Part shown: positions 1 to 9,190 of the stretch, piece by piece
Numbering within the stretch: the first letter of the stretch is position 1
Layout of the letters: every line of letters begins with the position of its first letter
Origin: CBDUBS01 sp965365445
Lineage (GTDB): Bacteria > Bacteroidota > Rhodothermia > Rhodothermales > DASSAV01
DNA: 10,084 bases
Direction: 5' to 3'
Assembly (NCBI GenBank): GCA_965365445.1
Contig: CBDUBS010000134.1
Coordinates: 1-10,084, forward strand
Notes under the pieces: generated by a model
Database searches by the model: none
What the model saw: only the letters and a program-made list of their open reading frames with translations
What the model was told of the DNA's origin: nothing
Made by a program: the position numbers and the translations under genes

Positions 1-399
1 GTGGGCCGGGCCGGGCAGCTGCGGAACAAAATTCTGGAGGCGGTCCGGTTCAAGCGGGAAGAGGTGTACATCGCGAACATCCTCAAGAGCCGACCCCCCA
101 ACAACCGGGATCCGCAGCCCGAGGAGATCGAGGCGCACCTGCCCGTGCTGTACAAACAGATCGCGCTCATTCGGCCCCGGATCATCCTGTGCGTCGGCCG
201 CATCGCGGCGGGCACGCTCCTAGGCCGGAACGCTTCGCTGGGAGCGCTGCGGAACAAGATCCACGATTTCTACGGCATCCCCCTCGTGGTTACGTACCAT
301 CCGGCCGCCCTGCTCCGCAACCCGGAATGGAAACGGGCTACCTGGGAGGACGTCCAACTGATGCGCACCCGGTTCGATCAGCTTTCCAGCGGCTCGTAA
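1..399 (+). CDS. Uracil-DNA glycosylase, family 4 type (5'-truncated)
   Basis: This is the C-terminal part (132 residues) of a DNA-repair enzyme that removes uracil from DNA and so starts base excision repair. The first codon is GTG, but it encodes the Val of the internal family motif VGRAGQL, so the true start lies upstream of the window. Visible motifs are VYIANILKSRPPNNRDP (residues 22-38), the strand IILCVG (61-66), and the HPAALLRNP motif (100-108) that carries the catalytic-region His. Length and motif order fit the last two thirds of a family 4 enzyme. An oddity is that the two C-terminal cysteines that hold the 4Fe-4S cluster in Thermus-type enzymes are Ser30 and His46 here, with the usual 16-residue spacing kept. 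The first cysteine pair is outside the window. The gene ends 41 bases before dnaB. I am confident of the family but not of the cluster status. Confidence 0.88.
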   Translation: MGRAGQLRNKILEAVRFKREEVYIANILKSRPPNNRDPQPEEIEAHLPVLYKQIALIRPRIILCVGRIAAGTLLGRNASLGALRNKIHDFYGIPLVVTYHPAALLRNPEWKRATWEDVQLMRTRFDQLSSGS

Positions 400-440
400 G
401 GCGCGATTGCATCGGATAACCCTCTATTCGCCCACAGGTT

Positions 441-3290
<2,850 letters not shown>

Positions 3291-3293
3291 AAT

Positions 3294-3312
3294 CGGCGGC
3301 GCGTTCCCGCCG
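3294..3312 (+). terminator. GC hairpin just after dnaB, weak terminator candidate
   Basis: CGGCGG at 3294-3299 can pair with CCGCCG at 3307-3312 across a 7-base loop, starting 4 bases after the dnaB stop codon. No T-run follows, so it is not a standard intrinsic terminator. It could slow read-through into the sigma operon, stabilise the dnaB mRNA end, or be chance in a GC-rich sequence. Confidence 0.22.
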
Positions 3313-3319
3313 TCCTGAT

Positions 3320-3348
3320 GGAATAATCCGGAGGCAACGGTTGTCTAA
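3320..3348 (+). promoter_or_regulatory. Putative ECF sigma-type promoter of the efflux operon
   Basis: GGAATAA at 3320-3326 is separated by 16 bases from GTCTAA at 3343-3348. This resembles the sigma-E/ECF promoter pattern (GGAAC-like -35 element, GTCTAA-like -10 element, spacer of 15-17). It lies directly upstream of an ECF sigma gene, where autoregulatory promoters are usual. Transcription would begin near 3354-3357, leaving a leader of about 40 bases before the ATG at 3395. If real, it excludes the upstream TTG (3341) as a start on this transcript, because that codon overlaps the -10 element. The -35 element deviates at the C of GGAAC. Confidence 0.42.
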
Positions 3349-3394
3349 CAGGAGTCATTGCGCAATCCGTTTTGCCCGGCCCCCTTACTCCTCC

Positions 3395-3997
3395 ATGCCC
3401 CTATCGGTACCTCCGCCCGACGAAGAGCTGGTAAGGCGAGCCCGGGAGGGAGATCGGGAAGCATTCCGCCGAATCGTGGAGCGGTTCGAGCGGCAGGTGG
3501 CCGCCACGGTCGTCGGCATGATGGGGCCATCCGACGAGATTGACGATATCTGTCAGGAAGTGTTCATAAACTTTTATACGTCCCTCGGGGCGTTTCGGGG
3601 AGAAGCCGGAGTCGGCACCTATCTGACTCGTATCGCCGTCAATCTGTCTCTGAACGCCATCCGGAGACGGAAAAGGCGGCTGTTCCGCTTCCTGAGTCGG
3701 GATGCCGGGGACGATACGCTGCCGGAGCCGCCGGTGGATATGCAAGCCGACTATGATCGGCGCGAGCAGGACGCCCTGCTGCATCGGGCCATCCTGTCCC
3801 TCGATCCGAAGCATCGGTCGGTTTTGGTGCTCCGCATGATCGACGGCTACTCGACGGAGCAGACGGCGGAAATTCTCGAAATACCTGTGGGGACGGTGCT
3901 TTCCCGGCTCAGCCGGGCGCACGATAAGCTGCGTGCGCGTCTGGGGCCGTACCTGGATGAACGAAAGCCGGAGGTAAGAGAAAAAAACGATGAATGA
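3395..3997 (+). CDS. ECF-family RNA polymerase sigma factor
   Basis: This is an alternative sigma factor that directs RNA polymerase to a small set of promoters, here probably including its own operon. It has only regions 2 and 4, as ECF factors do. Region 2 starts at DEELVRRAREGDREAF and runs through DDICQEVFINFY, AFRGEAGVGTYLTRIAVN and the basic RRRKRR end. After an acidic linker, region 4 comprises LSLDPKHRSVLVLRMIDGYS and the helix-turn-helix TAEILEIPVGTVLSRLSRAH. Length from ATG 3395 is 200 residues, typical of the family. A longer form from TTG 3341 (218 residues) has GGAGG six bases upstream, but its extra 18 residues look unlike the family and the codon sits in the putative -10 element, so I prefer 3395. 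No Shine-Dalgarno sequence precedes 3395. The 3' end overlaps the next gene by 8 bases, which suggests translational coupling with its regulator. Confidence 0.9.
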   Translation: MPLSVPPPDEELVRRAREGDREAFRRIVERFERQVAATVVGMMGPSDEIDDICQEVFINFYTSLGAFRGEAGVGTYLTRIAVNLSLNAIRRRKRRLFRFLSRDAGDDTLPEPPVDMQADYDRREQDALLHRAILSLDPKHRSVLVLRMIDGYSTEQTAEILEIPVGTVLSRLSRAHDKLRARLGPYLDERKPEVREKNDE

Positions 3998-4433
3998 GCT
4001 TCCAATCGATCTGTTGCTCCGCTACCTGGAAGGCGCTCTGCCGGAGGAAGCCCGCGCCGATCTCGAACAACGCGTGTCCGTTTCGGAACCGTTGCGCCGG
4101 GAACTGGAGCATGTGGAGCGCCTGCGCACGCTGGCGCGGGACACGGCCTTTCGTCAGGCGGAACATACCGTGCGCCCCTTCCTGGCCGAGCGGGTGCTTT
4201 GGCGGCTCGATTCCGCCGGCCGGGCTGCGGAGGAACGCTTCTTCGATGCGCTCAGCAGCCTGTTCCGGCGCGTATCGTATGCCGGCCTGGTGGTTGTGGC
4301 CTTGCTGGCTGCGTATAATGCCCTGCATCCGAACGATTACCCTTCCCCGCGCACTCCTCTTGAGGCCGTACTCTCCCTGCCGCCGGCGACCCTTGAAGAA
4401 GCCTACGATGCAGAATACATTATAACTCCTTGA
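3990..4433 (+). CDS. Probable membrane-anchored anti-sigma factor
   Basis: This 147-residue protein is encoded directly after, and overlapping, the ECF sigma gene, the standard place for its inhibitor. Residues 1-94 are a charged, helical cytoplasmic domain opening with LPIDLLLRYLEGALPEEARADLE, which resembles the N-terminal helices of anti-sigma proteins. A FLAERVLWRL segment (64-73), of a kind seen in such proteins, follows. There is one predicted membrane helix at about 95-112 (VSYAGLVVVALLAAYNAL) and a 35-residue tail likely in the periplasm. No His-x3-Cys-x2-Cys zinc motif is present; the protein has no cysteine at all. GGAGG lies 15 bases before the ATG, rather far, so coupling to sigma translation probably helps initiation. 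The function is inferred from position, topology and the N-terminal helix pattern, because sequence similarity in this group is weak. Confidence 0.72.
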   Translation: MNELPIDLLLRYLEGALPEEARADLEQRVSVSEPLRRELEHVERLRTLARDTAFRQAEHTVRPFLAERVLWRLDSAGRAAEERFFDALSSLFRRVSYAGLVVVALLAAYNALHPNDYPSPRTPLEAVLSLPPATLEEAYDAEYIITP

Positions 4434-4444
4434 TTGTGTTCGGC

Positions 4445-4828
4445 ATGACCGTTCGCACGAAAACCTTCCTTATGCTGCTGGGTACATTGCTGGTCGGGGC
4501 GGCCGTGGGCGCTCTGGGCATGGGCGCCGTCCGGGAAGCCCGACAGGACCGGCTGCACCACCTGCGCACCCCCGAGGGGTTGGTCCGCCGCATGGAGGAT
4601 GTAGTCGGCCCGGGCGGCAGCGACCCGCAGGAAATACGGGCCGTTTTCTCCCGCTATGCGGTGCGGATCGATACGTTGTACCATCGGTTCTGGCGCGAGC
4701 GATCCGCCGTTTACGACAGCATGCGGCAGGAAGTCACGCCGCTGCTCGATCCGGCCCAACGGGCGCGCCTGGAAGCGTGGCATCGGGAGTCGAAACACAA
4801 GGGCCGCCGAAGCGGTCCGAGCCGTTAA
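4445..4828 (+). CDS. Small membrane-anchored Spy/CnrX-like periplasmic protein
   Basis: This 127-residue protein has a short basic N-terminus, a hydrophobic segment at about residues 8-28 (signal anchor or uncleaved signal peptide), and a helical, charged domain outside the membrane. The pattern PQEIRAVFSRYAVRIDTLYH, then RERSAVYDSMRQEVTPLLDP, then QRARLEAW matches the periplasmic Spy/CpxP/CnrX-like proteins, where a helical hairpin ends in an L-x-P-x-Q-R-x-x-x-E motif. Known relatives act as envelope chaperones or metal sensors that work with an anti-sigma factor or sensor kinase. His residues at 38, 39, 80, 113 and 117 could bind metal, but this is speculative. ATG 4445 is preferred; an in-frame TTG at 4430 overlaps the upstream stop codon and would add five residues. 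Neither start has a clear Shine-Dalgarno sequence. The family call is moderate, resting on pattern and context. Confidence 0.62.
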   Translation: MTVRTKTFLMLLGTLLVGAAVGALGMGAVREARQDRLHHLRTPEGLVRRMEDVVGPGGSDPQEIRAVFSRYAVRIDTLYHRFWRERSAVYDSMRQEVTPLLDPAQRARLEAWHRESKHKGRRSGPSR

Positions 4829-4844
4829 GCCGTAGCAAACCATA

Positions 4845-5993
4845 ATGAAACGATCGACCAAGCGGTGGATCAGCGTGGCGTTGATCCTGATAGTCCTGGG
4901 CGTGCTGGCCGTCCCGAAGTTCGTGCAATCCAACGAGCCGCGCCCCGGCGGGGGCGGGCCCGGCGGCCGGGGCGGTACGCGCAGCGATACGCTGCGGGTG
5001 GACGGGTACGTGGTAGGGCCGCAGGAGTTGACCAACCGTATTTTTACGACCGGGCAGGTACGGGCGAACGAGTCGGTGGAACTCGCGAGTGAATCTTCGG
5101 GTCGGTTGGTGGCGATACGGTTCGATGAAGGCAAACCGGTCCGGCAGGGCCAGCTCGTCGTGAAGATCAACGATGCCGACTTGCAGGCGCAACGGGCACG
5201 GGCCCTGCATCGGCTGAACCTGGCCGAAAAGCGCGAGCAGCGGCAGAAGCTCATTCTGGAGCAGGGCGGCATCAGCCAGGAAGAGTACGACATGACGCTC
5301 AGCGAGCTGAACGTCCTGCGGGCCGAAATCGAGGTGATAAACGCGCAGATTGCCAAGACGGAAATCCACGCTCCGTTCAGCGGCGTCATCGGCTTGCGCT
5401 ACGTGAGCGAGGGCGCCTACGTATCGCCTCAGACGAAAATCGCCACCTTGCAGAGCCTGAACCCCGTCAAGATCGACTTTTCGGTTCCGGAGAAATACGC
5501 CGGCTCGGTGCAGGTCGGCGGCTCGATCCAGTTCCGTGTGCAGGGGTCGCCTGCGGTGTATCAGGCCCGTATCTATGCCGTCGAGCCCCAGATCAGCCGC
5601 AACACGCGCACCCTGCAACTCCGGGCGCTGGCTTCCAACCCCGGAGGGCGGCTGATGCCCGGAGCGTTCGCGGATGTGGAACTGATCCTGGACCGGATAG
5701 AGAGCGCCCTGGCCGTGCCGACGATTTCCGTCATCCCCGAACTGGACCAGAAAAAAGTGTTCGTATACAAAGCCGGTAGGGCCGAGCCGCGCGTGGTGGA
5801 AACGGGAATCCGCACGGAGTCGGAGGTTCAGATTCTGAACGGCCTTGCAGCCGGAGATACCGTGCTGACCTCCGGGATGCAGCAGCTTCGGCCGGGGGCG
5901 CCGGTGCGCATCGTGCAAATGGCCGGGGAGTCCGCCGCCGATAGGGATGAGGAAACCGCTTCGGAACCCGTCCGCCGCGCTGAACCGATGTAG
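4845..5993 (+). CDS. Periplasmic adaptor (membrane fusion) subunit of RND efflux pump
   Basis: This 382-residue HlyD/AcrA-type adaptor bridges the inner-membrane RND pump and the outer-membrane channel. An N-terminal membrane anchor lies at about residues 8-24; there is no lipobox cysteine, so it is not a lipoprotein. A Gly/Pro/Arg-rich linker (31-46) follows. The first half of the lipoyl domain is near 77-111 (ASESSGRLVAIRFDEGKPVR). A short helical hairpin spans about 112-172, the second lipoyl half is TEIHAPFSGVIGLRYVSEGA (172-191), a beta-barrel spans about 206-282, and the membrane-proximal domain spans about 283-356 (VPTISVIPE, GLAAGDTVLTSGMQQLRPG). It starts 16 bases after the preceding gene with no evident Shine-Dalgarno sequence and stops 8 bases before the pump gene, so co-expression is very likely. 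Confidence 0.94.
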   Translation: MKRSTKRWISVALILIVLGVLAVPKFVQSNEPRPGGGGPGGRGGTRSDTLRVDGYVVGPQELTNRIFTTGQVRANESVELASESSGRLVAIRFDEGKPVRQGQLVVKINDADLQAQRARALHRLNLAEKREQRQKLILEQGGISQEEYDMTLSELNVLRAEIEVINAQIAKTEIHAPFSGVIGLRYVSEGAYVSPQTKIATLQSLNPVKIDFSVPEKYAGSVQVGGSIQFRVQGSPAVYQARIYAVEPQISRNTRTLQLRALASNPGGRLMPGAFADVELILDRIESALAVPTISVIPELDQKKVFVYKAGRAEPRVVETGIRTESEVQILNGLAAGDTVLTSGMQQLRPGAPVRIVQMAGESAADRDEETASEPVRRAEPM

Positions 5994-6001
5994 GAGATGC
6001 C

Positions 6002-9000
6002 ATGACTCTTTATGCGCTCAGTATCCGCCGCCCCGTGCTCGCTACGGTCATGTCGGTGGTCATCGTCATTTTCGGGGTGATCGGCTTTTTCATGCTGGGC
6101 GTGCGGGATTACCCGAAGGTGGATCCGGCCGTCATCAGCGTGAGCACGTCCTACCGGGGCGCCAACGTCGACGTCATCGATTCGCAAATCACGGAACCCC
6201 TGGAGGAGCAGATCAACGGCATCGACGGCATCCGGACGATCACGTCGAGCAGCCGGGAAGGCAGCTCGAACATCACGGTGGAGTTTAACCTGGAAGTGGA
6301 CCTCGAGCGGGCGGCGAACGACGTGCGCGACCGGGTTTCGCGGGCGATGCGCTACCTGCCGCCCGATGTAGATCCGCCCGTGGTATCCAAGGCCGACGCC
6401 GACTCGAACCCCATCCTGATGCTCAAGGTTCAGAGCGACCGCCGGACGCTACTGGAGCTATCCGACATTGCCGACAACGACATCAAGGAGCGGCTTCAAA
6501 CGATTCCCGGTGTAAGCCGGGTCGATATATGGGGCGAAAAACGGTATGCGATGCGCCTCTGGATCGATCCGCAGAAGCTGGCCGCCTACAGCCTGACGCC
6601 CCTGGACATCCAGCAATCCCTTACGCGCTCGAACCTGGAGTTGCCCTCCGGCCGGATCGAGGGGAACGACGTCGAACTGACCGTGCGCACGGCGAGCCGC
6701 CTGGTATCGGTAGAGGATTTCAACAACCTGATCGTCAAGCAGGATGAAAGCAACATCGTCCGGCTCCGGGATCTGGGAACGGCAGAGCTCGGGGCCGAGA
6801 ACGACCGCTCGATCATGCGGAGCGACGGCGTACCCACGGTAGGGGTGGTGCTGCGGCCGCTGCCGGGCTCAAACTACATCTCCATCGTTGACGAATTCTA
6901 TAACCGCCTGGACGATCTGAAGCGCGATCTGCCGGAAGACATCCGGCTGGAGATCGGCTTCGACAGCACCTGGCAGATCCGGCAGAGCATCGCCGAGGTA
7001 CAGGAAACCATCTTTCTGGCGCTCATCCTGGTCGTGCTCGTCATCTTTCTGTTCCTGCGCGACTGGCGCTCGACCCTCATCCCGATCATCGTGATCCCGA
7101 TCTCGCTGGTCGGCTCGTTTTTCATCATGTACCTGTTCGGGTTCACCATCAACATCCTGACCCTGCTGGCTATCGTGCTGGCCATCGGGATCGTGGTGGA
7201 CGACGCCATCGTGGTGCTCGAAAACGTATACGCCAAAATGGAGGGCGGTCTGGGGCCGGTCGAGGCAGGCATCCTCGGCACCCGGGAAATCTTTCTGGCC
7301 GTCATCGCGACCACCTTTGCGCTGGTGGCGGTGTTCATGCCGGTCATCTTCCTCGGCGGGCTTACCGGACGGCTGTTCCGGGAGTTCGGCATCGTCATCG
7401 CCGGGTCGGTTGTGATCTCGTCGTTCGTGGCGCTTACCCTGACGCCGATGCTGGCGACCAGAATGTTGAAGGGGCACGCCCAGCATTCCTGGTTTTACCG
7501 AAAAACCGAACCCTTCTTCGTATGGATGTCGAAAAGCTACCGGGGTATGCTCGGGTCGTTCCTGGGGCGGCGCTGGGCGGCCATCGGCATCATGGCCGTT
7601 TCGATGGTCCTCATCGTGGTCATCTACCGCTCGTTGCCCTCGGAGCTGGCGCCGCTGGAGGACCGCAGCCGCCTTTCGCTACAGGTTACCGGCCCGGAAG
7701 GGGCCACCTTCGAGTACATGGACGCTTACCTGGCGCAGGTCAAGCAACTGGTCGATGAAAACGTCCCGGAGACCGAAAACCTCATCACCGTCACCTCGCC
7801 GGGATTCGGCGGCGGAGGCGTCAACTCCGGTTTCGGGCGGATCATGCTGGTCGAGCCCGAGGAGCGGAGCCGTTCGCAGGACGCCATCGCCGGGCTGCTT
7901 ACCCGACGCATTGCCGGCCTGACCGGCGCTCGGGCGTTCGTCTCGCAGGAGCAGACCATCTCGGTAGGCCGCCGTGGGGGCCTGCCCGTGCAATACGTTT
8001 TACAGGCGCCGAGCTTCGACCACCTGACCGACGCCCTGCCCCGCTTTCTGGACGCCGCCCAGAAAGAAGGGGCGTTTGCTTTCGTGGACGTGGATCTCAA
8101 GTTCAACAAACCGGAGTTGCAGGTGAGCATCAACCGGGAGCGGGCGGAGGCTATGGGCGTCAGCGTGGCGAGCATCGCCCAGACGCTGCAACTCGCGCTC
8201 AGCGAGCAGCGGATGGGGTATTTCATTCGTAACGGCCAGCAGTATCAGGTCATCGCGCAGGTGTTCCGGGATAACCGCAACGAAACGCTCGATTTGCGCA
8301 GCCTGTACGTCCGGACGGCCGGCGGCGAGCCGGTGCTGCTCGATAACCTGGTGACCGTTCGGGAGCAAAGCAGCCCCCCGACGATGTACCGATTCAACCG
8401 GTACATCTCGGCCACCGTGTCGGCGGCGCTCGCCCCCGGATACACGCTCAGCCAGGGCATCGATGCCATGGACCGCGTGGCTTCGGAAACCCTGAGCGAA
8501 TCCTTTTCCACGGCACTGGCGGGCGTCTCGCGGGACTACAAGGAAAGCTCGAACAGCCTGATGTTCGTGTTCGTGCTGGCGCTGGTGCTCATCTACCTGG
8601 TGCTGGCCGCCCAGTTCGAGAGCTTTCGCGATCCGTTTACGATTCTGCTCACGGTGCCGCTGGCGCTTACCGGGGCGCTGCTGTTCCTCTGGTACTTCAA
8701 CCAGACGCTCAACATTTTCAGTCAGATCGGCATCATCATGCTGATCGGGCTGGTGGCCAAAAACGGTATCCTGATCGTCGAGTTCGCCAACCAGCGCCGT
8801 GAAGCCGGCCTATCCATCCAGGAGGCGGCGCTCGATGCCGCCTCTGCCCGCCTCCGCCCCGTGCTGATGACGACCCTCTCCACGGTGCTGGGCATCCTCC
8901 CGATTGCGCTGGCCCTCGGCGCCGGGGCGGAAAGCCGCATCCCGATGGGTATCGCCGTGGTAGGCGGCCTGATCATCGGCACGATGTTTACCCTCTTCGT

Positions 9001-9154
9001 CATCCCGGCCATGTACACCTATCTGGCCGGCAAGAGCGTTCGGTATTCGGGATTCATGACCGACTCCGGCCAACTGGAAGCCGGCGGAGACGGCCTACAG
9101 GAGGGTGCTGCTTCGGGGCGGACGCCCGTTCCCCTGGCCGATACACCGGCATAA
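6002..9154 (+). CDS. RND multidrug efflux pump, inner-membrane permease (HAE-1 type)
   Basis: This is a proton-driven exporter of 1050 residues, nearly the length of AcrB (1049). Its start is supported by AGGAG at 5992-5996, five bases before the ATG. Topology is the usual two repeats: membrane helix 1 (about 11-31), a large periplasmic loop, helices 2-6 (about 335-485), helix 7 (about 523-545), a second large loop, and helices 8-12 (about 853-1020). Proton-relay residues are present: Asp400-Asp401 in helix 4 (GIVVDDAIVVLEN), Lys920 (LVAKNGILIVEF), and Arg950 and Thr957 in the RLRPVLMTT segment, matching AcrB Asp407/408, Lys940, Arg971 and Thr978. The paired Asp is typical of HAE-1 drug/hydrophobe pumps and unlike the heavy-metal group. 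A polar tail of about 40 residues follows the last helix. Substrate cannot be told from sequence. Adaptor and channel genes flank it. Confidence 0.96.
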   Translation: MTLYALSIRRPVLATVMSVVIVIFGVIGFFMLGVRDYPKVDPAVISVSTSYRGANVDVIDSQITEPLEEQINGIDGIRTITSSSREGSSNITVEFNLEVDLERAANDVRDRVSRAMRYLPPDVDPPVVSKADADSNPILMLKVQSDRRTLLELSDIADNDIKERLQTIPGVSRVDIWGEKRYAMRLWIDPQKLAAYSLTPLDIQQSLTRSNLELPSGRIEGNDVELTVRTASRLVSVEDFNNLIVKQDESNIVRLRDLGTAELGAENDRSIMRSDGVPTVGVVLRPLPGSNYISIVDEFYNRLDDLKRDLPEDIRLEIGFDSTWQIRQSIAEVQETIFLALILVVLVIFLFLRDWRSTLIPIIVIPISLVGSFFIMYLFGFTINILTLLAIVLAIGIVVDDAIVVLENVYAKMEGGLGPVEAGILGTREIFLAVIATTFALVAVFMPVIFLGGLTGRLFREFGIVIAGSVVISSFVALTLTPMLATRMLKGHAQHSWFYRKTEPFFVWMSKSYRGMLGSFLGRRWAAIGIMAVSMVLIVVIYRSLPSELAPLEDRSRLSLQVTGPEGATFEYMDAYLAQVKQLVDENVPETENLITVTSPGFGGGGVNSGFGRIMLVEPEERSRSQDAIAGLLTRRIAGLTGARAFVSQEQTISVGRRGGLPVQYVLQAPSFDHLTDALPRFLDAAQKEGAFAFVDVDLKFNKPELQVSINRERAEAMGVSVASIAQTLQLALSEQRMGYFIRNGQQYQVIAQVFRDNRNETLDLRSLYVRTAGGEPVLLDNLVTVREQSSPPTMYRFNRYISATVSAALAPGYTLSQGIDAMDRVASETLSESFSTALAGVSRDYKESSNSLMFVFVLALVLIYLVLAAQFESFRDPFTILLTVPLALTGALLFLWYFNQTLNIFSQIGIIMLIGLVAKNGILIVEFANQRREAGLSIQEAALDAASARLRPVLMTTLSTVLGILPIALALGAGAESRIPMGIAVVGGLIIGTMFTLFVIPAMYTYLAGKSVRYSGFMTDSGQLEAGGDGLQEGAASGRTPVPLADTPA

Positions 9155-9190
9155 TACGCTTCTTTCCAACATCGGGTATTCAACAGGAAC

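Noticed and set aside
400..440. Possible promoter or terminator between the glycosylase and dnaB.
   Set aside because: TTGCAT and TCTATT are present but too closely spaced for a -35/-10 pair, and no hairpin with a T-run is seen in these 41 bases.
3341..3374. Bacteroidota housekeeping promoter (TTG and TAnnTTTG) before the sigma gene.
   Set aside because: CCGTTTTG at 3367-3374 lacks the TA, and the spacing to TTG at 3341 is too long.
3341..3394. TTG at 3341 with GGAGG upstream as the start of the sigma factor.
   Set aside because: The 18 extra residues are unlike the family and the codon overlaps the putative -10 element. It remains possible, so it is mentioned in the gene entry.
3994..4425. 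Alternative 143-codon frame from the second ATG of ATGAATGA.
   Set aside because: Its translation is rich in Cys, Arg and Trp with no membrane helix in a sensible place. The 3990 frame has an anti-sigma-like N-terminus and one membrane helix.
4403..5918. Two overlapping - strand open frames (328 and 394 codons) opposite the small periplasmic protein and adaptor genes.
   Set aside because: Both are complementary to a clear adaptor gene, have low-complexity translations and no domain that I recognise.
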